Assembly: GCA_030019205.1 (NCBI GenBank)
Contig: JASEFH010000016.1
Coordinates: 1-62,623 of the forward strand
Origin: Methanomicrobiales archaeon
GTDB taxonomy: Archaea > Halobacteriota > Methanomicrobia > Methanomicrobiales > JACTUA01
Reading direction: 5' to 3'
DNA length: 62,623 nt
A program made the translations under genes and the position numbers. Every line of letters begins with the position of its first letter. Position 1 is the stretch's first letter. The notes under the pieces were generated by a model. It was not told the DNA's origin and searched no databases. It worked only from the letters and a program-made list of their open reading frames with translations. Positions 1 to 8,672 of this stretch are shown one piece after another.

Positions 1-302
1 TAGATCCAGGAATTAATCGCAATTCGATTTTAGTATGGTTTGTGGAGGGGGTTAAGGTGATCTTTGTCTGCAGGTGATTGTCCAGAATTACCTTCCGGGC
101 AATTCCCAGGTTATTCATTAAACATCAAGATAAAAATAAATCTACAACTTAGAATTTACATCAAACACTAAAATATATCGTAGTCTCTCAAATCTGCAAT
201 TAACTATAGAAGATTTCCTCCACAAGAGAAGTTCCCAGAGTAAAGTTCCCAGAGTAACATGATTTCGAATACTAGTATTTCCTATGTACCCCTACCTATT
301 CA
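1..302. other. AT-rich intergenic stretch, no gene seen
   Basis: No coding region is recognisable before the first glycosyltransferase, which ends at 303. A 14-base unit (aagttcccagagta) occurs twice in tandem at 229-242 and 243-256, just beyond that gene's 3' end. The AT content matches the neighbouring AT-rich glycosyltransferases rather than the GC-rich bulk of the window. Confidence 0.5.
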
Positions 303-1601
303 TTACAAGACATCTCGTATTGTTTTTGAAACGTGCCCCAGCAAATTATCATCCTGCTCATCAACACCCAGATCCAGCAACGCTTCTGATATCTGTGTCA
401 TCACAATCTCATCCCCATCAACAACCGATTTAATATACCGGTAAAACTCTTTTGCTATTCTATCGGGGTTATGTTCACGCTCTACCCATCGCAGTGCGTT
501 CTCTCCGATGGTCTCGCGCATTCTAGCATTTGCAGCAAGAGTCTGCATATATGCAAGGAGAAGATCTTCTTCGTAGGAATCCACGGCAACCTTTAAACAG
601 CAATCATCGGGAATTTCGGAGAACCACCCCACATCTGAGACGATGACAGGTTTTTTCGCTGCCATGATTCTCAAAATGCTTCCACTTGTTTCACCTGCTG
701 TCGGATGCCGAAGATTGACACAGTAATCAGCTATTGCTAGATAGTTGAGAGTTTCGGCAAAAGGCACAAAACCAGTCTTTATTACTGATTGGTCCAATCC
801 AAGTCTAGCGATCAGGCCATCAATTCTCATCAGATCTTCTCCAACAAGAAGAAGAACCGCATCTGGATAATCGTTTAATAGGTTTTTAAAAGAATTGAGC
901 AGTACGTGATATCGTTTATGGGGGGAAATGTAACCAAAGCTAATAATTATCGGATTTTTTTCCGGTATTGATAATTTATTCTTTATTGCCTTGATATTGC
1001 GTTTTTCCACCTCTCTGATCTCTTTGGGGATTGTCATGGGATGATTTATCTTAGCGATACTAATATCATGCTTTTCTCTTAATGCTGTCTGAACGCAGAA
1101 CTCATTGTGACAGACAATCCCCAGACTGTTGTCGAGAATTCTCCTGATGAGTGGATACTCAAAATCTGGATATGCCTTAGCTTGAATCGCACGATCCGCT
1201 ATCATCACACCCTTTTCACCATAGCAGTATCCAAACTCCTCTCTGTAGCGGTCAGCATTGCCTCGTGCAATGGAAATGCTCGATAAAAAACCATGTAAGT
1301 AAATATCATGGAAAACAGTAATTCCGGGATTTTTTATCAACGAACGATAAATGAATTCGTGAAGTTGATTGTTGCCCATATGATAGAGCGGAATGTCATA
1401 GTATCCTTTCAACCTTTCATATTCGGTATAAGGGTAGATGTCAAAATTTTCGATTAAGAACCCATTATCCGGCTTTACATTTATATCGATAAAAATATCA
1501 ATATCCATGTATCTGGAAAGGTACGGCAGTAATTCACACTCGGAATAATCAGCAATTCCCGTCTTCTGAGGACTTACAGGTGAGAAATATGCAATTCTCA
1601 T
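303..1601 (-). CDS. GT4-family glycosyltransferase
   Basis: A 432-residue GT-B fold glycosyltransferase, presumably cytoplasmic, transferring a sugar from an activated donor onto a growing surface glycan. The C-terminal donor-binding half has the usual GT4 blocks, with a 'SFGYISPHKRYHVLL' segment near residue 215 and 'GETSGSILRIMAAKKPVIVSDVG' shortly before residue 340 read here as two parts: GETSGS and AAKKPVIVSDVG. The first Glu of the EX7E motif is present but the second position is Ile, so it is atypical. Its ATG overlaps the stop of the upstream gene by four bases (ATGA), so the two are translationally coupled. Base composition is clearly AT-richer than the genes right of 4000, suggesting transfer. 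The sugar specificity cannot be told from sequence. Confidence 0.85.
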   Translation of the reverse strand: MRIAYFSPVSPQKTGIADYSECELLPYLSRYMDIDIFIDINVKPDNGFLIENFDIYPYTEYERLKGYYDIPLYHMGNNQLHEFIYRSLIKNPGITVFHDIYLHGFLSSISIARGNADRYREEFGYCYGEKGVMIADRAIQAKAYPDFEYPLIRRILDNSLGIVCHNEFCVQTALREKHDISIAKINHPMTIPKEIREVEKRNIKAIKNKLSIPEKNPIIISFGYISPHKRYHVLLNSFKNLLNDYPDAVLLLVGEDLMRIDGLIARLGLDQSVIKTGFVPFAETLNYLAIADYCVNLRHPTAGETSGSILRIMAAKKPVIVSDVGWFSEIPDDCCLKVAVDSYEEDLLLAYMQTLAANARMRETIGENALRWVEREHNPDRIAKEFYRYIKSVVDGDEIVMTQISEALLDLGVDEQDDNLLGHVSKTIRDVL

Positions 1602-2644
1602 TGCATCGGCTCCAGGAGTTTTTTGATTACATTATCCCAAGAGAGATTCATGGAGGAAACTTTTCTGTACCCATTCTGTCCCATTTTTTCACAAAGTCCG
1701 TTTTCAAATAATTGTTGGACTTTTTCGGCAATACTTTCGGGTGAGGGGGCAGCAATAAACCCATTCACTGAGTCTTCAACAAACTCCAGCGGACCGCCCG
1801 AATCTGTACAGGTTATCACCGGCTTTTTTGAGAGAAAAGCTTCGAGCGTTACGTACCCCATATCTTCATCTATAGGAACATAAACAACAGCGGCTGCGTT
1901 AGCGTAAAGATCCAGCAGTTCCTCTTCAGGAACATAGCCTAAGATGTCAACGCGATCGTCAACCCCACATTCCTTTGCCAGCGATCTTATATAGTCAAGA
2001 TGAGGACCGGTTCCCGCAATCTTGAGACGAATATTTGAATTGCAATGCTGCAGACATTTAATTGCAAGATCCTGTCTTTTTATCGCGTCAACCCTACTGG
2101 GATAAAAAATATAATCGCAATAACTTTCGCACCGATATTGACCCATGAGCGGCGGGGGATGGTAAAGTGGTTCTCCTGCAATTCGATTATATCTCCATAA
2201 CCTTCGCGCTACATTTTCAGAGTTTGTATAAATTTTCCTCGCCTCGTTGAGGCCGAGATAATCCATTTTATATATCTTTTGTCTGACAATTTCCCCAAGT
2301 TTTCCGTAAGGTAATAAGTCGTCCATCTCTGTATGTGCTAGATCGTATGCTGGCCTATGCTGGTGGAGAAGCCACACGACCTTATTAGGATGTCTTACAA
2401 GATACGATGGAAATTTTTGCGCAATAACCCCGTCAATCTTCATGCCATTGCTTTCGGAGAGATCCAACAACCTCCAGATCAAAGCATGGTTTACTATTTC
2501 CTCTGGAGGGTACCATTTAAAAGGAATTTTAATATACTCAACATCGTAATCCCTCTTTAGTAACTCAGCATAAAGATTATCAAAATGATACTCTGCCCCT
2601 CCTTTTACAAAAGGCACCTGGACTGCGCATATCGCAATTTTCAT
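1598..2644 (-). CDS. GT4-family glycosyltransferase
   Basis: A 348-residue GT-B glycosyltransferase. An N-terminal acceptor domain (starting MKIAICAVQVPFVKGGAEYH) is followed by a donor-binding domain with 'FYPSRVDAIKRQDLAI' and an intact EX7E motif in 'EDMGYVTLEAF', then 'SGGPLEFVEDSVNGF', all typical of family GT4. The start is supported by a GGAGG ribosome-binding site about seven bases before the ATG. It is coupled to the downstream glycosyltransferase by a four-base overlap. Like that gene it is AT-rich and was probably acquired together with it. Acceptor and donor are unknown; surface polysaccharide or S-layer glycan assembly is inferred from the exporter and epimerase genes in the same run. 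Confidence 0.88.
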   Translation of the reverse strand: MKIAICAVQVPFVKGGAEYHFDNLYAELLKRDYDVEYIKIPFKWYPPEEIVNHALIWRLLDLSESNGMKIDGVIAQKFPSYLVRHPNKVVWLLHQHRPAYDLAHTEMDDLLPYGKLGEIVRQKIYKMDYLGLNEARKIYTNSENVARRLWRYNRIAGEPLYHPPPLMGQYRCESYCDYIFYPSRVDAIKRQDLAIKCLQHCNSNIRLKIAGTGPHLDYIRSLAKECGVDDRVDILGYVPEEELLDLYANAAAVVYVPIDEDMGYVTLEAFLSKKPVITCTDSGGPLEFVEDSVNGFIAAPSPESIAEKVQQLFENGLCEKMGQNGYRKVSSMNLSWDNVIKKLLEPMQ

Positions 2645-3231
2645 CGCTTTCCTCCATTGTAATCAATTGAGACCAAATTTTGAGGTGTTCTCGGTGGAAT
2701 TATCAGCACTTGCTCACATCTTCCAAGTTATTGCATAATCTTGCTCCCCAAAGGATTCACTTCAATATGTCGGGATTACTGTCATGGACATTAATCTAGT
2801 AGCTATATGAACCACCCCAACCCTTGCAGACAGTTTTCAGGCCTTGTCTTCTCTGGCAACAGAGGCAATTCTTCTTAACTTCCCGAACTTCGATGAATTC
2901 AAGGAGAAAACTCAGCGTTTCCGGGCGAAGGGGTAAGGGGTATCTTAAATCCATATTGAAGTAAACAACCGATATATACGATTGGAAGTAAGCCATTTTT
3001 GCGACAGGATATAGACCGTATTGCAGCTTCTGAAAAGAGAATTGCAGCAATCTGGTGAGGTATTCAGACCCCATATGCCCTATCGCCTTATCGATAAAGA
3101 TGCTGCTTGGCTTCTTATCCTCAAATGGCATGTCTTTTAGCCCGCTTTCCAGTTTCCCTCTGCCAAGCATCCCTTCACACCACAAGGAAAGACATATTTT
3201 TAATCAAATTATCCCAAAGGTATAATCACTG
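2645..3231. other. AT-rich gap with one doubtful 129-codon frame
   Basis: A 587-base gap inside the polysaccharide cluster. One minus-strand open frame (2796-3185, 129 codons) is present. It has no recognised domain; its C-terminal part carries a CLCCQRR cysteine cluster, and I see no convincing ribosome-binding site. In AT-rich sequence a frame of this length is less expected by chance than in the GC-rich parts, so it may be a remnant gene. The function is unknown and I do not claim it as a real gene. Confidence 0.25.
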
Positions 3232-4398
3232 TCAATCTCTTTGCTCTTCCCCAATAACACAATAAACATGCCAGTTGTCCTGATAATATCCGCTCTCGAT
3301 AACGTTTAAGCCTTTACTTTTTAATATGAAATTCCATTCTTCAAGTGACATTTTTCTCTCGTTTCCATACTCTCTGTGCGGATAATATTTTGACGGGACA
3401 GAAAAAATCACGTAATTTGAAACTAAGAGTTGTCTTTCTAAAATCTTCGAAATGGTTTCATTGTCAAAATGCTCCATTGTACCCTGGGAAAAGGCAACAT
3501 CGAAATATTTAGGCTTGAGCATATTTAAATCCATTATATCCATAAGCAAAAACTTTGCATAACCTCCCAATCTATCATTTGTTCTAAACGCTTCATAAAT
3601 TATCGAGATATCGTTATCAATCCCAACCACTTCAAAGGCCATCTCAGAAAAATAAATCGACATTGTTGCGGTGCCTATTCCAACTTCTAATAATTTAGGA
3701 ATATCTTTTTGGGCGGATTTATGGGCATATTCTTCGATTAATGAAATAAACTCTTTGTGATGGTTTATATTCCCCTCCAGTTCCTCATGTGTAATCTCAT
3801 GATCATAAAATTTTGCCCAACCCGCCTTTCTAATATCTTTGGACTCACACTCTTTAATCTGCTCCTTGTCCAGGGGTTGCCGCCCAATCTGAGATCGTAA
3901 CTCCTTGATAACTTCCTTAATCTGTTTGCTGGTGTCATCCCGAAGTTGTTGCAGCAGAGAATCAAGCTCACGTACCCGATCATCAAACTCACGTATACGA
4001 TCCTCAACCCCGGAGAGTCTGTGAGCGGCATCCCTAAGCACCTGGCTCGTAGCCCGGTTGAACTCGGCCTGCTTCCAGATCACCGGGTCGACGTATCGCC
4101 GCACTTCGCCGTGAACGAGCTCCCGCCCCTTCACCAGGACCTTCCCAGCGACGGGGCGGTGGGAACTGATGAAATAACTGTTGTTCTGGATGTTCCAATT
4201 GCCGGAGATATATGCGAGATCACGGGCAAGCTCAGTGCTGCTCCCGGCCGAAGCCTGCGGGGTCACGAGGGAGTCAGGGTCCGGTGGATAGATCCCGGCC
4301 GCCTTCCGCCGCCGGATATTCTCGCGAATCTTTTCCATGATCTCTTCGACGTTGATCTCGTCGTCGCGAATCTCGAACGGAGCGTCATCCATATACAT
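3232..4398 (-). CDS. SAM-dependent methyltransferase with N-terminal coiled coil
   Basis: A 388-residue protein. Residues 1-110 include an acidic N-terminus and a conserved-looking segment around 'NSYFISSHRPVAGK'; residues about 115-180 are a predicted coiled coil (heptad-rich, repeated RE/LD/LRD). Residues about 190-388 form a class I methyltransferase, with SAM motif I 'LLEVGIGTATMSIYF', an acidic motif II end at 'VVGIDND' and 'FSQGTMEHFDN'. It sits six bases downstream of the Wzt-type ATPase in the same operon, so it probably modifies or caps a lipid-linked glycan. Composition switches inside the gene: the N-terminal codons (about 3960-4398) are GC-rich like the exporter genes, while the catalytic half is AT-rich. 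This suggests that the catalytic part was exchanged by recombination. Confidence 0.82.
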   Translation of the reverse strand: MYMDDAPFEIRDDEINVEEIMEKIRENIRRRKAAGIYPPDPDSLVTPQASAGSSTELARDLAYISGNWNIQNNSYFISSHRPVAGKVLVKGRELVHGEVRRYVDPVIWKQAEFNRATSQVLRDAAHRLSGVEDRIREFDDRVRELDSLLQQLRDDTSKQIKEVIKELRSQIGRQPLDKEQIKECESKDIRKAGWAKFYDHEITHEELEGNINHHKEFISLIEEYAHKSAQKDIPKLLEVGIGTATMSIYFSEMAFEVVGIDNDISIIYEAFRTNDRLGGYAKFLLMDIMDLNMLKPKYFDVAFSQGTMEHFDNETISKILERQLLVSNYVIFSVPSKYYPHREYGNERKMSLEEWNFILKSKGLNVIESGYYQDNWHVYCVIGEEQRD

Positions 4399-4404
4399 CT
4401 CCTC

Positions 4405-5607
4405 TCACAGCCTCCATAAACAGGGAATATTGAAAAGCCCGGCATCCCTCCCTGTCGGGATGACGTCGAACGCATACGCCTTGTCCTGCCAGTCGTAGCA
4501 CTCCCCACTGCGGGTGTGAGCCGCAACCGTCAGCAGGAATCGTCCGGCGAGCATCGGAAGCCTGTCGATCCAGAGATCGATATACCCCTCGCCATTAATA
4601 AACTCGATCGGGACGTCTTTCAACTCGGTATTCGTCCCGTAGAGGTGCTCCCCGCGTTCGGAGTAGAGAGCGATCCCGAAGACCGGATCGGGAATCCGTT
4701 CGCGGGCCGAGTAATAAATTCTGATCGTCATCGGATCGAAGGCATTGAATCGCGTGCACTCTGCACCGAACTTGTTGAGGAATTTCACACCCGTGATCTT
4801 CACCTTGCCGTTCCCCGAAGTTGCCTCTTTGGCGGGAGGGGCTTCACCGGCTGGCGCAACGATCTCCGCAGTCCCAGCTTCTATTTTGCCGTAGACGTAG
4901 CGGTCGATCACCTCGTCCGTCTCGCCGAGGGCCACCTGCTCCCCCTGACGGAGGAGGAGGGTCCGATCGCAGAACCGCCGGACCGAGCCCAAGTCGTGGG
5001 AGACGAAGACGATGGTGACACCCTCGTTTCGGTAGCGTGCGAGTACGTCCATGCACTTCTGCTGGAACTCCATATCGCCGACGGCGAGCACCTCGTCGAG
5101 GAGGAGGATCTCGGGATCGGTCTGAATCGCGGTCGAGAACGCGAGCCGCACCTGCATTCCGGATGAGAAGTTCTTCAGCTTCGTGTCTCTGAACTTCTCG
5201 AGCCCGGCGAATTCCAGGATGCCGTCGGCCTTGTCGGCAATCTCCCGCTTTGATAGACCCATGATCGTCCCGTAGGTTCTGATGTTCTCGACCGCTGTAA
5301 AATCGGGGTGGAAACCGACACCGAGCTCGAGGAACGGCGTGAGCCGCCGGTTCACCGAGACCACCCCCGAAGTCGGGCGCAGGATCCGGGCGAGAATCTT
5401 CAGGAGCGTGCTCTTCCCGCTCCCGTTCTCCCCGATGATCCCGAGCATCTCCCCATCCTCCACGGAGAAAGTAATATCGCGGAGCGCCGGGAACGTCTCG
5501 TAGTGCACGGGCCGGAAGAGCCCGGTCAGGGCTTCATAGAGCGTGGTCCGCTTCTCGTGCGGGATTCGGAATACTTTTCGCAGATGCTCCACTTCGATTG
5601 CGTTCAC
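4405..5607 (-). CDS. Polysaccharide ABC exporter ATP-binding protein (Wzt-type)
   Basis: A 400-residue ATPase of the O-antigen/teichoic-acid exporter class. Walker A 'GENGSGKST' lies near residue 60, the signature 'FSSGMQVRLAF' near 165 and Walker B 'ILLLDEVLAVGD' near 190. Residues from about 265 onward form an extra beta-rich domain of the kind that in bacterial Wzt recognises the glycan end. That length (about 140 residues beyond the ATPase) argues that the exported chain has a specific terminal modification, and the next gene is a methyltransferase. The start codon is GTG, immediately after the TGA of the permease gene, so the two are co-translated. Acts at the inner face of the cytoplasmic membrane. 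Confidence 0.92.
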   Translation of the reverse strand: MNAIEVEHLRKVFRIPHEKRTTLYEALTGLFRPVHYETFPALRDITFSVEDGEMLGIIGENGSGKSTLLKILARILRPTSGVVSVNRRLTPFLELGVGFHPDFTAVENIRTYGTIMGLSKREIADKADGILEFAGLEKFRDTKLKNFSSGMQVRLAFSTAIQTDPEILLLDEVLAVGDMEFQQKCMDVLARYRNEGVTIVFVSHDLGSVRRFCDRTLLLRQGEQVALGETDEVIDRYVYGKIEAGTAEIVAPAGEAPPAKEATSGNGKVKITGVKFLNKFGAECTRFNAFDPMTIRIYYSARERIPDPVFGIALYSERGEHLYGTNTELKDVPIEFINGEGYIDLWIDRLPMLAGRFLLTVAAHTRSGECYDWQDKAYAFDVIPTGRDAGLFNIPCLWRL

Positions 5608-6387
5608 TCACATCTCCTCCGCAAACCCGGGCTCGTAGCGGGCAAAGATCAGGTAGCCTATCGCGAGTGCAGCGAGCGAGGCGATGCCTGCATAGAGGAG
5701 GCTGCCCGGTGATGGCGCCGTCGCGTAGATGATCGTGTTTCTCGCTTCGATAACGATATGGGCCATTGGATTCAGAAGAAAGAGCTCCCGAAGCCCCTCC
5801 GGGAAGATCGTGACGGGATAGAGGATCGGGGTGGCGAAGAAGCCAGCCTGCAGGACGACCGCCCATATGAACTGGACGTCACGATAGTAGACGTTCAGGG
5901 CCGCGATGGCGAGTGATATCCCGAGGGCGAACACGAATAGGATCAGCAGGATCAGCGGCACGTAGACGAGCGTCGGCGAGGGCGGCACCTGGAAGACCAC
6001 CATGAAGAGCGCAAAAACCACGGACTCGAAGATGCTCATGAGTAAGGCTGTGATGCAGATCGAGATCACGAGAATATCTCTCGGGAAGTAGATCTTCTGG
6101 ACCAGACTCGGTCTTCCGACGATCGCGGAAAGCCCGAGCGACGTTGCCCGGGCGAGAAAGTTCCAGAGTATGATCCCGAGCAGCAGGAAGAGCTGGTAGT
6201 ACTCCACCTGAATCCGCATGAGGTTTGAAAAGACCACATAGAGAACCACGAGCATCAGCAGGGGTTCGAGCAGCGACCAGAAGTATCCGAGGATCGAGTT
6301 CTTGTAGCGCTGCTTGAACTCACCCCAGGCGAGTGTCCGGATCAGGTTGCGATAGCCGTAGATGGTCCTAGCATGGTCAAGAAGCAT
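5608..6387 (-). CDS. Polysaccharide ABC exporter permease (Wzm-type, ABC-2)
   Basis: A 259-residue integral membrane protein with about six hydrophobic segments, of the ABC-2 exporter family. The N-terminus (YRNLIRTLAWGEFKQRYKNS) is the amphipathic cytoplasmic segment typical of Wzm/TagG permeases, and 'ALNVYYRDVQFIW' and 'NPMAHIVIEARN' are family landmarks. It pairs with the ATPase whose GTG start directly follows its stop, and it overlaps the upstream glycosyltransferase by 11 bases. Expected to move a lipid-linked glycan across the membrane. Confidence 0.92.
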   Translation of the reverse strand: MLLDHARTIYGYRNLIRTLAWGEFKQRYKNSILGYFWSLLEPLLMLVVLYVVFSNLMRIQVEYYQLFLLLGIILWNFLARATSLGLSAIVGRPSLVQKIYFPRDILVISICITALLMSIFESVVFALFMVVFQVPPSPTLVYVPLILLILFVFALGISLAIAALNVYYRDVQFIWAVVLQAGFFATPILYPVTIFPEGLRELFLLNPMAHIVIEARNTIIYATAPSPGSLLYAGIASLAALAIGYLIFARYEPGFAEEM

Positions 6388-7450
6388 CGTTCACCACGCG
6401 CCGTATCTGCTCTTCGAACGCGGAGCGATCAAACATCTTCGCTCTTGCCAGGCAGGCTTGCCGATAAAGCTCCGGGTTGGCTGAGACTGTCCTGACCGCA
6501 CCAACTATTGCAGGAACCTCGGCCGGAACTAGAAATCCAGTGACACCATCGATAACGCTTTCGCGATACCCTCCTTCATTAACGGCAACAACAGATTTTC
6601 CGGCAGCCATCGCCTCCACCGGAGCCATCCCGAAGTCTTCATCCCGAGCTGTAGTAATGAATCCCTTACACTGTGCGTAGAGATCCACAAGTTCCTTTTC
6701 AGAGATCTCACCGCGTAATTCGACGTTCTCAGGAAGATCTCGTCGGATACGGTTAACATACGGGGCAGCATGATCTCCTTCCGAATACCCGCCAACGATG
6801 ATCAGACGCTCATCCGGCATTGACCTAAAGGCTTCGGTCTGTAATTCTATCCGTTTCTCGGGGTAGAGACGGTTCACTGAGAGCCAGAAATTCCCGTATT
6901 CTTTACAGGGATAGCTCGATGTATCGATTGGAGGATAAATTATCGATGCATCCCGATGATAAAATCTTTTTATCCGAGTGCGAACGTTCTCTGAATTAGC
7001 AACAATTGAGTCCATATAGCGTATCGACCTCTGGTCCAGAATTCTGTGACTGTTTGCCCATATGCGGAAAAATTGACGACGAACAAGGTTCTGCCGAGAG
7101 AGATAAGTGGAGTAGAGATCATAGAACGCTCTCGTCGGGGAGTGGCAGTACCAGAGATTTGGATGGTGTTTCTTCCCGGCATACTGCGCCCAGTTGCCGC
7201 TGAAAATGAAGAAGTCGTACTCATCGGAAAAATCGCAGTTGAGAAACATCATTGTGGCAGATACTTGTTTGAGTGGTGGGATTTTCATCGTTTCCCCAAG
7301 AGAAATACATTTTCCGGGCAACTCCAGCACACCGAGTGCCCGAGTGTCTGTTGTAATAACATCGGCACCAAGGGCTTTCGCCATGCACAACGTTACCTTC
7401 TCCGCGCCGCCTACGGCCCCAAAAAAATCATGAAATATTGCCACCTTCAT
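6377..7450 (-). CDS. GT4-family glycosyltransferase (paralogue 1)
   Basis: A 357-residue GT-B enzyme starting MKVAIFHDFFGAVGGAEKV, where the Gly-rich loop marks the acceptor domain. The donor domain shows 'SVNRLYPEKRIELQ', 'ELRGEISEKELVDLY' and an intact EX7E in 'EDFGMAPVEAMAAGK'. It is the same length as, and clearly similar to, the gene at 7599-8672, so the two arose by duplication. The 11-base overlap with the permease gene places it in the exporter operon. Probably a mannosyl- or related transferase, but the donor is not determined by sequence. Confidence 0.88.
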   Translation of the reverse strand: MKVAIFHDFFGAVGGAEKVTLCMAKALGADVITTDTRALGVLELPGKCISLGETMKIPPLKQVSATMMFLNCDFSDEYDFFIFSGNWAQYAGKKHHPNLWYCHSPTRAFYDLYSTYLSRQNLVRRQFFRIWANSHRILDQRSIRYMDSIVANSENVRTRIKRFYHRDASIIYPPIDTSSYPCKEYGNFWLSVNRLYPEKRIELQTEAFRSMPDERLIIVGGYSEGDHAAPYVNRIRRDLPENVELRGEISEKELVDLYAQCKGFITTARDEDFGMAPVEAMAAGKSVVAVNEGGYRESVIDGVTGFLVPAEVPAIVGAVRTVSANPELYRQACLARAKMFDRSAFEEQIRRVVNDAS

Positions 7451-7598
7451 CCGGCATAACCATCATTTCTGATAACCATATGAGACTATTTCGTACCTTA
7501 CCCTGGGAAGAAACTCTAACAACCAACTAATTCCGATAGAAATGTCGATAAATAGAATAATAAGGATTATGACTCTAACACAGCATACAGCCAGACAT

Positions 7599-8672
7599 CT
7601 AGTCGTTCTGGAATTGCACGATCTCACGTATCCTCTTCTGGAAGATAGATATATCAAAGAGTCGCGCTCTTTCTAGGCATGGTTTCCGATAAGCATCAAT
7701 ATCGTTCATGATCTCTCTGAGCGCCATGACGATCTCAACTGGATCGGGGTTTACAAGTCTTCCCGTCTCCTCCGTAACCGTCTCCAGGAATCCGCCAGAT
7801 TTGACTGCAACAACCGCTTTGCCGCTGGCCATCGCCTCCAGAGGGGTGATACCGAAAGGTTCGTTGAACGAGGTGCAGATCAGACCTTTTGAACGGGAAT
7901 ATAAGTCGACGAGTTCATCGAAGGGGACTTCACCCGCCAGCGTGACATTCTCGGGAAGATCCCGTTTCAACCAGCGGATGTATGGGGATGAGTGGTCTGC
8001 AGCCGCGTGCCCGCCGACAACGATTAACCTCTCTTCGGGCATCATGCGGAACGCATCCACCTGGAGCTCGATTCTCTTCTCCGGGTAGAGTCGGTTTACC
8101 GAGAGCCAGTAGTCTCCTGCCTCTCGGTGGACATAGCGGGAGACATCGACAGCAGGATAGAGGATTTCAGCAGTTCTCCCGTAGTGCTGACGTATCTGAT
8201 CACGGACATTCTTCGAGTTCGCAACGATTCGGTCGATATTCGCAATGGAGCGTCTGTCAAGCGGGCGGTTGAGAGACGACCCGAATCGATAAAAATTCCG
8301 GAATAAAAACCCCGCATGATCGTAAAAAGGGACCTGTTCGTTATTCATCGCTCCGATAAGGATGTGACAGTACCAGAGATTTGGATGATGCTTTCTTGCG
8401 GCATGATGCGACCAGTTCCCGCTGAAGATAAAGAAGTCGTAATCATCGGAGAAGTCGCAGGCAGCGAACCGTGCCGCAGCGGAAATTTGCTTGAAAGGAG
8501 CGATTTTAACTGTATTGCCAATACTGAGCACATCCCCATGCCGTGCAATTTGAGTGACGGCATCTGTATCGGTAGTAATGATGTCAGCACCGAGTGCATC
8601 CGCCATCATCAGAACTACATTCTCGCCACCGCCAATGGCTCCGAAGTAGTCGTGGAAAATGGCGACCTTCAT
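7599..8672 (-). CDS. GT4-family glycosyltransferase (paralogue 2)
   Basis: A 357-residue paralogue of the enzyme at 6377-7450, with matching N-terminus (MKVAIFHDYFGAIGGGENV), 'SVNRLYPEKRIELQ', and EX7E in 'NEPFGITPLEAMASGKAV'. Its ATG overlaps the stop of the dehydratase gene by four bases (ATGA). A 148-base gap follows before the next gene. Two adjacent near-identical transferases often add successive residues of the same sugar. That role is an inference here. Confidence 0.88.
   Translation of the reverse strand: MKVAIFHDYFGAIGGGENVVLMMADALGADIITTDTDAVTQIARHGDVLSIGNTVKIAPFKQISAAARFAACDFSDDYDFFIFSGNWSHHAARKHHPNLWYCHILIGAMNNEQVPFYDHAGFLFRNFYRFGSSLNRPLDRRSIANIDRIVANSKNVRDQIRQHYGRTAEILYPAVDVSRYVHREAGDYWLSVNRLYPEKRIELQVDAFRMMPEERLIVVGGHAAADHSSPYIRWLKRDLPENVTLAGEVPFDELVDLYSRSKGLICTSFNEPFGITPLEAMASGKAVVAVKSGGFLETVTEETGRLVNPDPVEIVMALREIMNDIDAYRKPCLERARLFDISIFQKRIREIVQFQND

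Noticed and set aside
229-256. Two-copy 14-base tandem repeat as CRISPR or operator
   Set aside because: Only two abutting copies with no spacer. No CRISPR-like repeat-spacer pattern was seen anywhere in the window.
2796-3185. 129-codon frame as a gene
   Set aside because: No family, no good ribosome-binding site; left as a doubtful item in the gap entry.
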